A DNA stretch of 64,000 nucleotides, taken from positions 38,070,125 through 38,134,124 of the forward strand of contig NC_052349.1 of the NCBI RefSeq assembly GCF_009727055.1, given 5' to 3'. A model generated the notes under the pieces. The model saw only the letters and a program-made list of their open reading frames with translations, was not told the origin of the DNA and made no database searches. This document shows, piece after piece, positions 45,847-56,563 of this stretch. The stretch's first letter is position 1; every line of letters starts with the position of its first letter. The stretch comes from Benincasa hispida (taxonomy: Eukaryota; Streptophyta; Magnoliopsida; Cucurbitales; Cucurbitaceae). The translations under genes and the position numbers were made by a program.

Positions 45847-47596
45847 TGTAACTCATTTGGGTGTGTGATATAAAGTGGTCACAATGATGCGATACTACTT
45901 ATATTTATGCGTTAATTATGGGTGTTCATGTAGTATGCCATGCGTTGTCACAAATTTCCTTATGATGGAACCAAGTGTAATTCCATCGCAACTTTCTCGG
46001 TGTGATCCGAGGTCGAACACGAGGAAATGGGTTAGGTTATTGAGGTATGTTCGTGGTATATGTGACCAGGTTTTCAATCTTTTCAAAATGAGTTTATACA
46101 CGTATGTAAATTGCGGTAAAATAGAGGAAAGCAGTAAAGATGCGATAGAACATAAAAATACAATAAACCTAACCTAGATGTTACAAGATATAGACTTCAT
46201 GTACAAGATGTTGGGATTAAGGCTAGCTGTGATGGTTGTGCAAAGACGTGACAAATAATACAAACAATGCAAGTTTTTAATTGGATTGAAGGTATAAATA
46301 CTGTTCCGCTCTTCTCTTGGCATACACCTCTCAGTGATTGGCCGCGCTTCTACATGTCTGTGGTGAAACAGAGACTAACGTAATAATGCAAGGTTGCTTC
46401 CATGTCTGGAAGTACTACTCGCTTTAGTTAACACACTCTTCTGACCTTCTCTCGATAGATCAGAATGACATCTTCACTTTTGCTTTCATAGGTGAGGATG
46501 TCATCTAGCATGCTTTAGCTAAATGTATTTTATATCTTTAATACAGATTAAGTTCTTAGTGATTCATATTGCTCATCAGGGAATTAAGAAGACATCATGA
46601 AGAAAGTGATTAATGGGTGGATGGAAATAGATAGAAAATGGTAAATGGAATCTATCGAAACATTTAATATTTCTACTAAGCGTTTGATACATGATGTATG
46701 AATGAAGAGATAAAGAAAACATGAAATACATAATGAAGGAGAGATAGAACAGATACAAACAAGTGCCAATGTCTTGGCATAGATTTGATGGAGATCTGCT
46801 TGTCGGATATGATGGTTTTGATGATAGAAAGAGCTTCCCTCTCAGGCTTGCTCCACCATTAGCAGGGATCTTTGCACAGAGCTTTGATCGGGTGTATGGT
46901 AGGTCGGACCTGAGATTCACCTCTCAGCCTTGTCTCATTTTCTTCCCGGATTTCTTCTCTTAAGTACTTAGCTCAGCCTTTTCTCTCTAAAATCTTGCAG
47001 CACTTAGCCCCGTATCCAGTAGCATACCTTTTCTCTGAAATCAATGGGGTATTTATAGGTGCAGATCTTTGACTCTGGCCCTGTCATCCCCACTTGATTG
47101 TTATGGTAATTCCGAAGATGGAGGGATTTTATTCCTTCTATTATGCAATCAGACCATCAATTCTGCACAGTTAGTTGTACACGTGTCTCAATCCTCCGCT
47201 CTTGCGTTGCTCAGTTGCATCTTTCGATCATAGGTTCGCATGCGGTGTTTGTTTTTATTACTGCATGTGGTTGAAGCATAGCTCTGGACCGACTATCGCA
47301 TTGGGTCGTCACTGCGGTAATCTTCTCTTCATGGTTGATCGTCAGGTGCAATGTGACAAAGATGCGTTGATTAGTCTCTCATGAGCCTTGAGCGCAAGCG
47401 GTGACTTGGTCTCTTGCAAAACAGTGTAATGTTCGGCTTGTCTTCCATCTTTTTGGCGTTAGTGGGTGTAATCGCAAACATTTATAATTATTGTCGTACT
47501 AGTCTAATTTTCATACAATTGGCGCATAATTATTAACTTTTGGCTGCAATATCTAGATAAGGTGGTATAAATAACTTGTATTTCTACAAGTTATCA
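45847..47596 (-). mobile_element. Element C 5' LTR
   Basis: 1.75 kb, ending TGTAAC/GTTATCA on the plus strand. TATA box (minus CTATAAAT) at 47051-47058. Intact terminal hairpin. Best reference LTR for this family in the window. Confidence 0.92.
47051..47058 (-). promoter_or_regulatory. TATA box of element C 5' LTR
   Basis: CTATAAAT on the minus strand, found at the same place in the LTRs of D (20491), C 3' (39015) and E (54051). The conservation supports a real U3 promoter. Confidence 0.6.
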
Positions 47597-47601
47597 ATGT
47601 A
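47597..47601. repeat. Target-site duplication of element C, right copy (ATGTA)
   Basis: Identical to 38255-38259; it defines C as one complete 9.3-kb insertion into element A. Confidence 0.9.
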
Positions 47602-49046
47602 CACAAGAGAGAAATCGTGATGAACGTTAATGGGAAAAAGCTCCAGATTGAGGCAATCAAGATCCCAAAAGAACGAGAAAAGAAGAGAAAATCGCCTTGG
47701 ACGTAAAAAGACCAGATTGAAAGGAATAAGCGATCCCTACAATTGTTATGTGATTCAAATTTATCAGGGACACAATATTTTTTTTTTTAAGTATACTTTA
47801 TATCCGTTATCATCTTTACATTCTTTTTGCTTGCTGCATTTCTACAAAAAAAAGGGGGAAGGGGGGGACTGCGATCGTGGTGAACGATTGTGGTAAACGA
47901 TTTTGCTAACTCTGTCTTTTATTTGACCCTCTCGATGTTTTCTTTGCAACGATCGTGGTGAACGATTGCGGGGGATCCACACGAAAGTTGCAACCAGCTT
48001 ATTCCGCCACCGCAATCGAAGAAAGAAGTTCGCCACAAAGAAGGATGCGATCATACACAATGCGGGCGACAAAGCAAATTTGGGGGTTGTATCTTTCCTT
48101 GACTTTGTCTATTCCAAATTTTGCACTATCACATCGCATTTTAACTTTGATAATTTTATCATCGAATCCTCTTTAGTCGGCACAATCATTACAGATTGAT
48201 TAATTTAGTAAGTCACCACATTATTTCTCTTTGCCAATTATGATTTCAATGATGAAACACATGCCTCTATTTTTTCACATGCATTAGAGTCAACTTAATT
48301 TTAAGACAGTCAATTAATGAAATATTTCTAGAAGTTAATGGTCCACTAGCTTTCTTTCAAACTGACTTTTACGAAACTTCCTGAGAGCATCGAATGAATT
48401 CTTTCAATCTTTCAGCAATGAGGACATTGTTGCATTTAAATTTGGGGGTGCGGTATTTATTTTTAGCCTAGCTATTTTAGGCATTCAAAAAGAAAAAAAT
48501 CATAACGTTGCATTCAGTCCTACTCGTAGTTGGATGTCCGCATGACACCTATGGGAACAAGCCAAAGGTAGGAATCGTGATCAACACATAAATAAAATGA
48601 TCGCAACTCCATTGCCAAATGGGCATGAGTTTAGACTGAGAAAGAGTGCCTTGCTCGTAGTTGGATGTCTGCATGACACCCGTGGGGGCAAGCCAAAATG
48701 AAGGCTAGGCACTTGGATCAGCACAAAGTCATAGAAAAAAAATATATATGTCTAAACTACACAAGGATAAAAATCAGTTGAAAACACCCCAGTTGAAAAA
48801 GTTTTTTTTATGAAATAAATCATATGATGCCCTGGAAACTAATAAAGTCTTTTTGAAGGTTAAACTTGCGGTCCCCAAATTTTAGAAATATTTTAAGAAG
48901 AGGCCCAAAAAAGAATTAAGGAGATTTTGGTACATAGGATCTAAATAAGGTAACTTAAGAAATCTAGGAAAGAAGAAGGCGGTCGACTTTCTAGAGAAAA
49001 TCTTTAGTTTATGCTTGAGGACAAGCATTGTTTTAAATTGAGGGTG
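47602..49046 (+). mobile_element. Element A remainder: protease tail and 3' non-coding region
   Basis: The first ~100 bases continue the protease frame (HKREIVMNVNGKKLQIE) up to a stop. Then a short frame at 47966-48199 (MRGIHTKVATSLFRHRNRRKKF...), not recognised, lies next to ACGATCGTGGTGAACGATTG words (47870-47965). Two copies of the conserved ~50-base motif lie at 48523-48570 and 48653-48700. The end reads AAATTGAGGGTG before the 3' LTR. Reverse transcriptase, RNase H and integrase are absent. Confidence 0.75.
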
Positions 49047-50678
49047 TGATAACGGGCAGAAATGCACGTTATTACAGTGCAAAGATATAAAACAATGAAG
49101 GATTGCGATGGTAAAAATATATAAAATTGCGTCCAAAAGCATTAAGTTTAGAACATCATGATCGCATGCGTCCATCGCATTAAAGCAGCTAATTTATGTA
49201 TTTTGTGCAGGAAAATGCGTTGGCGCAAGACGAAATTGTGATCTAAGGAAATTAACATCTGAGCATATAAGAGATTGCGACCACAAGGCTATGCGATCGT
49301 TTGCGTTCGCGAAAATCTGCTCAAGAAGGTGGCCGCATAGAGCCGACGCATAAAGGTGAAAGCTTAATAAATCACGATGGGATAGAAAGTTGATGACGGT
49401 CAATTCCGAATTAAGTTGATAAGTTGTTAACAACACTGTAGCAAGTACACTCAACTTTTCGGTGACAATTATTTGGTCATTAGATAGAGAATTAATGACA
49501 TCCCATCAATGCAATCATTTGAGAGAAAAAGCTCTTCACTCTGAAGCTCTATAAATACCAAAGGCCACTTTCGTTAAAGGAGTTCAGAGTGTTTGGTTTC
49601 GATATTTAGAATTTATAGTTCTTCTTCATCATAGATAGCCATAGTCTGTAATTTTCTATAATTAGAAGGCAGAAGCGAGTGAAGGGAGAATACACTGAGA
49701 GATCGTCCTGGTTAACTCAGAAGAGTGCCGGGAAGCGTTGAAAATAGATAAAGGGCCAACTCTTACGGAAGCAAGAACATCATTTGGGCAGAGTAGAGAA
49801 AACTTAGAGTAAAAGCCTTGGGAAGCAAGCCTTACTTTCCATTGTCATTTTGTATTCTGAACTTACTTATAAAATGGAAATTGCATCTTTATATCTGTCC
49901 ATTCTCTGTACCTTACGCATGAGTAACTAAACTGTCGAATGGGCTGAGAAGCACTTAGCTAGCATGACCTGAGATCTTCATTCTATGTGATCATCTTGTA
50001 TTATGTACGCGTCATTCGTCCTTTAGAGATACTCGGGAGGATAGTCTAGGGATAGAATCTAGGCTTGGAAAAGTTAGATTAGAATTTAAGCTTAGGAGAG
50101 TCAGATTAGAACTGTATAATTAAGAGATAGAAGCTTAGGAATAAGTTATGTTTGCTATTAACGCATCGCATGCACCCTAGAGACAGGATATGATTATATG
50201 CGGTCATCTTGTACCTGTGTGTATCATTCATCATCGCATAGGCAAGAAATAGAGACTTAGGAATAAGTCCTATAGACATCATCGGAATAAGTTCTATAGA
50301 CATCATCGCATACATCGCATGCGTCCTAAACTATGAGCTATCACATTTGCATTGGAAAATGAATTGTTGTTGCATGTGTGTAGCATGATCATATAGCTTG
50401 AATGCAATCTCAGGAAGCGCTAGCTAAAGACCTTCTCAACCCGTTCCTCCGCATACTCATTGTATCTTTCGCATTATTAACTCTTTTCTCAATTCCACCG
50501 CATAAACTTTATACCTTAAACAACATACCAACCAACACATTGATTTATTTGTTACCGCAAAGTTATCTAAAATCATCGTCGCATACTATTTCCTTAGTCT
50601 CTGTGTTCGACCCTAGGCTTACCAGGCAACTTAGTAGGGTTTATACTTGGATCTTGCTAAGAAAACTTGCATGCACAA
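49047..50678 (+). mobile_element. Element A 3' LTR, main piece
   Basis: Starts TGATAACGGGCAGAAATGC and matches 34294-36045. TATA box CTATAAATA at 49549-49557. It is interrupted at 50678 by Gy4 and completed at 55961-56013. CACAA at 50674-50678 recurs at 55956-55960. Confidence 0.88.
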
Positions 50679-51119
50679 TGTGAAACCCAGATTTCCATTT
50701 TCCCTACTTAAGCAGGTGGTTAAGAAAATTAACTAAGTGAAAGTTAAATGCTATGTTGAAGAGAAGGAAATTTCTAAGTGTTGAATAGATTTTCCTTGGA
50801 TAGTTTTAAGTTAAGCTTTAATCGATGAAATTTGGCTAAGTATAAGGTCAAAAGGACCCATGCGTTAAGAGTTATGAGACATTAACGCATAAGTTGAAAA
50901 GGCAACCATGCGTTTGTAAGGTTGGACGCATGATTGGATGAAGTATTGGCAAAAGGCATTGCCAAAAGTTGTCATGCGTTGGAAGCCAAGGAGAAATATG
51001 ACTAAGCATTTGACAATGCGTTAGTGTGTGCCATGCGTTGGCCATTAGACTTTGAGAGGTTATTTGGGAGGTTAGTAGTGCATGCAGTAGCAAATGTCTT
51101 AAAGAGGTTAGAAAATGCA

Positions 51120-51970
51120 TGCGGCAGCCTCAAGTTGCGCATCCAAAGGCGCTGAACGTTGGATGTGTTGGATGCGATGAATGCGATAGATAGAGGAATG
51201 CGACGATGGAGGTAGGCGTGATGGATGCGTTGGACACGATGGATGCGATGATATGCAGCCAATGGTTTGCGGCCAAAGGGATGCGTTGCATGCGCGTGCT
51301 ATGCGTTGATGACATGGGATGGTGCATGCATTGTGTGGTCGAAGGCATGCAGTGCAAAGGTATGCGGTGATGCGGTGTGAAGACATGTGGTGATGCGAGG
51401 GCATGCAGTGATGCGAAGGCATGCGGTGATGCGGTGCGAAGCATGCGGCGATGGATGGCATGTGGCGAGGGAGGCATGCGGCGTTGGACACAGCAGTGCT
51501 ACGCGATGGACGCGACAGTGCTATGAGATGATATGCCGAGATGAATGTGATAGACGTGATGGACGCGACAGTGCTATTTGATGGTATGTCGCGATGGATG
51601 CGATGGACATGATGGACGCGGCAGTGCTATGCGATGGTAAGCAACGATGGATGCGGCAGTGCTACACTATGCATTGGTGATGTGATATGCGTTAGTGATG
51701 TGCTATGCATTGGAGATGTGCTATAGATGCGATAGACATGATGGATGTGCTATGCGATGGTAAGCAGCGATGGATGCGATGGACACGATGGATGCGGCAG
51801 TGCTACACTATGCATTGGTGATGTGTTATGCGTTGGTGATGTGATATGCGTTAGTGATGTGCTATGCGTTGGAGATGTACTATGCGTTGGTGATGTGCTA
51901 TGCGTTGGTGATGTGCGCATTAGTTATGTGCTATGCATTGGAGATGTGCTATGCGTTGGTGATGTGCTAT
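51120..51970 (+). repeat. GATGCG-rich and 18-bp minisatellites in Gy4
   Basis: 51120-51640 is packed with ATGCG(A/G)TG(A/G) words. 51660-51970 holds an 18-base unit, CTATGCGTTGGTGATGTG, in about a dozen variants and in two blocks, each preceded by a copy of ATGCGGCAGTGCTACACTATG. Because 18 is a multiple of three the translation is periodic (LCVGDV), but that is a by-product of the repeat. Confidence 0.85.
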
Positions 51971-52498
51971 GCAGTGAACATTTGAGGGCTTGTGGGCACA
52001 TAGGACAAGCTAGTAGTATGCATTAAAGAAGTGTTGGTCATTATCCTAATTGAGCACATAAAGCAAAGGTAAGCCATGCATATGTGGCCAAAGATGAGCT
52101 TGTGAGCATCTAGCATTTGTGACTAAGTTGCGTCGATTAGATGGACAAGGTAAGAGTGAATGGATGCATGTGCCGGTTTATGGTGTCCAGACATAGGTAA
52201 GTTGCAACAATTGGATGGGCGCATTTGTGGTTAACGCATATGTGGTTGGATGAACATATATGAAGGATGAACGCATTCAAGGATGTCACCTGGACATGTG
52301 GCTTGTTGGGGCAAGAAATCTTAGCCTTAAGCAAATGGGTGGATGCATAAGAAGACATGCAAGTTGAGGTTATGCGTTGGTAAAAGGGGAGCAAGACACC
52401 TTGGGTGCGCTGATGCAAGATTGCGGTAATGTGTTAAGGAAGAGGACACTTGGACATGCAGCCCAAGTTAGAGGTGTCGCTTAGAGCAATCTTGGCGC

Positions 52499-52507
52499 CT
52501 ATAAATA
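52499..52507 (+). promoter_or_regulatory. TATA box of Gy4
   Basis: CTATAAATA in the LTR downstream of the minisatellites; predicted only. Confidence 0.5.
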
Positions 52508-52771
52508 GGGCCAAGAGTCTTCAGATGAAACTCAAATTCTCTTCAAAGGACATAAAGAAGAGTGTTATTGGGAGGAGACTATGCGTTGTAGCAAGACCTG
52601 CTTTGGTCAAGAGGTTCCAGAGGGGAGATGTTGTCGGACAGAAAGGACAGGAAATAACATCAACTTGAGACGAGGAGTTTCTCCAGAATTACTCGTGCGT
52701 TATGTGTGATTCCAAAGCATCTGAAAGCTAAAAGAGTTAGTTTTCAGGGTAGGGCTGCCGGAGAAGAAGTT

Positions 52772-54608
52772 TGATGACATAATTTCATAAACTTGATTGA
52801 TGCCATACTACTTCTAGATATGCGTTATTAATGAATGTTCATGTGTATGCTATACATTGTCACAAGTTCTTGCATTGAAACCAGTATAATTTCACCGCAA
52901 GTTTCTCGAGTGATCTCAAGGTCGAACCAAAGGGATTGTTTTAGGTTAATGTGTTACGTTCATGATATATGCGACCGGGTTTTTTCAATTTAATAAAAGT
53001 GTGGTTTGTACATGTGATAAAGTATTAATTGCAGTAAAGTAAAGAATATAGCGATAAAAATGTGATAATAAAGTAAATTGTTGATAAAAGTAAAGTGCGA
53101 TGAAAATAAACTAAGCTATGATGATACAAGATATAAGTTACATGATACAAGATACCGAGGATGAAGACTGACTGTGAAGATTATTTACAAGGTCGTGTTA
53201 TCGAGTGGCAAGGCTTATGTGCGAAGCAGAAAGAGAAATGGTAATTAGTACAGATATCGCAAGTTTCTTAATTGCGTTAAAGATATAAAAGCGGTTCCGC
53301 TTTCCCTTGGCGTACACCTCTCGGTGAATGGTCGCGTTTCCCACATCTCTGTTGGTGAACAGGGACGAAAATAGTGAAATGCAAGGTTGCTCTCATTTCT
53401 GGAAGACTTCTTGATTTAGTTAACGCATTCTTCTAATTCTTCTTCGACAGGATCAAATGGCATCTTCACTTCTGCTCTCACGAGTGGAAGTGAGATGCTG
53501 TCTAGCATGCTTTAGCTAAACATCTTTATTTCTTTAGCACAAATTAAGTTACTTGTTTAATTTCATATTAATCACCACGGGATTAGAAAACACCGTGGAG
53601 AAAATGATTAATGGAGGAATAGAAATAGACAGAAAAATGTGGAAAATGAGAATGATCATGACATTTAATTATAAATCAAGCGTCTGATACAATGGTTGTG
53701 AATGATTTTTAGACTAAGAGATGAAATACAATTGCAATGAATAAGAGTTAGAAACAAATACAGAAGAGTGCCAATGTCTTTGACACTGATCTGGATGGAG
53801 AGATTGTTGTGCGGCATAAGATGAGTGAATGGAAGGATGAGCTTTCTTCAGGCTTGCTCAACTGGTAGAGTTGATCTAGGTACAGAGCTTCACAGCGGAG
53901 ATTTAGAATGATTCTCACTGAGACTCACCTCTCGGCTTGTCTCTTTTCTTCTTGGATCTTCTTCGATCACACTCAAATCAGCCTCTCTCTCAATAGCCTC
54001 GTATCAATTTATCCCGTATCAAGTATATCTTTCAGTGATTCTCTTGAAGGTATTTATAGATGAATGATTCTGAATCTCTACATGTGTCCATTTATTGTAT
54101 GACATTCATTTAGTCTTATCGGAGAATGGTGGGGATAAATAAATATTCCTTCTATTATGCAATTAATCTGTTGAAAAATGCACAACAGTTAGTTGTACAC
54201 ATGTCAAAATCCTCCGTGATTGTGTTGCTCATTTGCATCTTTCGATCATTTGTCCGCATGCAGTGTGCTTTTTATACCGCATGCGGTTGAAGTTCAGCTC
54301 TGGATCGTTGTCGCATGCGTCGTCATTGTGTTGATCATCTATTCATTCCTGAAATGATGGGCGTAATGTGACGTAGATGTGTTAATCTGTTTCTCTTGAG
54401 CCATGAGTGCATACAGTGACTTGATTTCTTGCAAAAACAAACTTGAAATATTCTTTTCTACATCGCAATGGTGTTAGTGGTGTATTGACGACAATTTATA
54501 ATTATTATATTTCTTAGCCATTTCCATACAATTGACGCAACTTTCCTCTTTTTGGCCGCAATATCTAAATAAAGTAGTATAAATAACTTGTATTTCTACA
54601 AGTTATCA
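52772..54608 (-). mobile_element. Solo LTR E (element B/C family)
   Basis: 1.84 kb, homologous to 45847-47596 in the same orientation, with intact terminal hairpin and TATA box at 54051-54059 (minus). Flanks AAGTT (52767-52771) and AAGCT (54609-54613) are a duplication with one mismatch. No internal region. Confidence 0.85.
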
Positions 54609-55601
54609 AAGCTCCAAGAATCAGTGGAGAAATGAGGAAAAGACAGAGGGGTCGAGCTGTCGAGTAAGTGATGCCAGTCTTGATATTTTAATTTTCCGGC
54701 AGCCAAACCGAGAGTTATGAACTAAGATTTTGAGGTAAGCTTCTTGAGATATTTTAGAGCATATTTGTAGGAAGAAAGTATTCTCGAGATAAACCTAGAA
54801 CTATGAGTAATCTGAGGTTAATTTTGAATTTGGATAATAGGGTTAAAAAGGGAAATCAAGGAAAACTAAGGAACTTTGGAAAGGAAAGTTCCTAACCAAC
54901 AAGTTGAGTGGTTATTGTGTTGTTGTATTGTTGATGTAATTTCTAATTATATAGGATAAATATATAGGGATAATGTTAAATTGGCATGATTAGGGATATG
55001 TGTTATTCTTGTTACTATGCTTGTTAAGATATTGTTTGTATGTTTGTTGGAAACTCGGAATTGTACTGGGGATATATAGCTAGAATGCTTGAAAAGGTAC
55101 TTGGCAGGAAAATATAGTCGGCTTCGGTAGCGAGAAAAAACATAGTCGGCTTCAGTCGGCGGAAAAATTATAGTCGGGTGACGACCGGGGGAATATAGTC
55201 AAGTTACCTAAAGCATATAGCTAGGGAAAATAGTCGTGTGCACTTTGGCGGAGATAATAAGGTACAGGGAAAGTTTCCATAGGAATTGTTGTTGTGTTAG
55301 TATACGTGTGAAAGTGCGGAGAAAAGATGTGATGATCATATTAGGGATAACCCGCAATAAAGCTGGGGATGATCATATTATGTAATACACAGCACAGTGG
55401 GGTTGATTTTTTTAACCAGCGAATGAGCTAGGATAATCTAGCGGTTGGCTGAAGAAATAATTGTGAACTTGTGGTAATGTTCTGGTTGACTATGCATTGA
55501 TTTCCAAAAAGTATATTTCTATAATCAAAGTTATTTGTTTATCTAAAGCAGCATTCACTGGGCTTTATAGCTCATGTTTTCCAATGTTTATTATTTTTTA
55601 C

Positions 55602-55628
55602 CCCCCCCCGCCACCCCCCCCCCCCCCA
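55602..55628. repeat. Poly-C tract in Gy4
   Basis: Two C runs (9 and 14 or so) separated by GCCA, just before the conserved CAGGTAGCGG of the LTR. Length is uncertain because such runs assemble badly. Confidence 0.7.
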
Positions 55629-55955
55629 GGTAGCGGAAAGTGAGAGTTCCAGGGTGCTGCTAAGTCAAGGTCTTGCCATATGCCACAGTTACACTTCAGA
55701 GGGTTTTAAAGAGTTATTGATTGTAAACTTTGTTGTTAAATCTTGGAGTTGTATAAACATTACATTGTTGTAATATAAATGGACCTACTTATTCAGTTTT
55801 TTGTTTGCCTCCCTTGACTTAATCCAGTTGGTTGTTGAATTTGTTCATTGTATCAAGTTATCTATCTAGTTAGGCAGTAAGTGTCAAAAAAGGGTGATAA
55901 CTGCTACAGTCATGCCCTTTCTCAGACTCAGAGAGTGATCTGGGTGCGGTGTACA

Positions 55956-56013
55956 CACAACGCATATTCACCATCGCATTCTAATAATATCTCATTGCAT
56001 TAACCACGCATAA
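55956..56013 (+). mobile_element. Element A 3' LTR, last piece
   Basis: CACAA, then CGCATATTCACCATCGCATTC...TTAACCACGCATAA, matching the end of the 5' LTR at 36050-36108. Confidence 0.82.
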
Positions 56014-56563
56014 GTGTCTACCTTCGTTTTGGCTTACTCCCACGGTGTTATGCGAACATCCAACTACGAGCAGGTTCCTTTCACGACTTAACTCTTATCA
56101 TGTGGGATTTTCCCTTTACGCTGACAATTTTTTTTTTTTTTTTAAGATGAACGCATATGCTTGATTGCATCTATTTAGACCCTTTCCACCCCCAAATTTG
56201 GAGGGTCGCAAGGTCCTCATTGAGTCGTTTTGGACAAAAAAGACAAAGTTGAAACTATTGCGATGAATTGTCTAAATGTTAGGCCGAAAATGAGATATAT
56301 AAAGAAATTACGCTAAGGTTACGCATAATACTCATCATAGCAGCGCAAATAAATGGCGCAAAAGAAAAAAAGGAAATACCGGATTGAATTGACAAAGGAT
56401 GACATAAATAAAGAGGCCAAGAAATAAGGAAAGATAGTCATTCAATATATACAAATTGACCAAGTACAAAAAAATTGTAATGATCGCAAACATAAAAATT
56501 TCAAAAAATATAATTGAAGAAAGAAAATACAAAGGTAGGGAAGAAGGTGGTACACCCCCAAAT
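56014..56563 (-). mobile_element. Element B 3' non-coding region, right half
   Basis: Resumes element B after the A insertion. It carries the second conserved ~50-base motif (56022-56071) and a T run at 56127-56143. No gene. Confidence 0.7.

Larger units (their letters stand above)
50679..55955 (+). mobile_element. Gypsy solo LTR Gy4 (holding solo LTR E)
   Basis: From TGTGAAACCC to GGTGTACA with perfect 5-bp duplication CACAA. Without E it is about 3.4 kb. Start, end and the CACTGGGCTTTATAGCTCATGTTTTCC block (55557) show it is a distant member of the Gy1 LTR family. A TATA box CTATAAATA is at 52499-52507. No internal coding region is present, so it is best read as a solo LTR. Confidence 0.8.

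Noticed and set aside
47872..47970. GATCGTGGTGAACGATTG repeats as a regulatory operator
   Set aside because: Only two or three copies in a decayed element; better explained as part of the widespread CGATCG repeat type.
51108..52026. Overlapping ORFs on both strands over 51108-52026
   Set aside because: All are translations of the GATGCG and 18-base tandem repeats, open only because the repeat has no stop.
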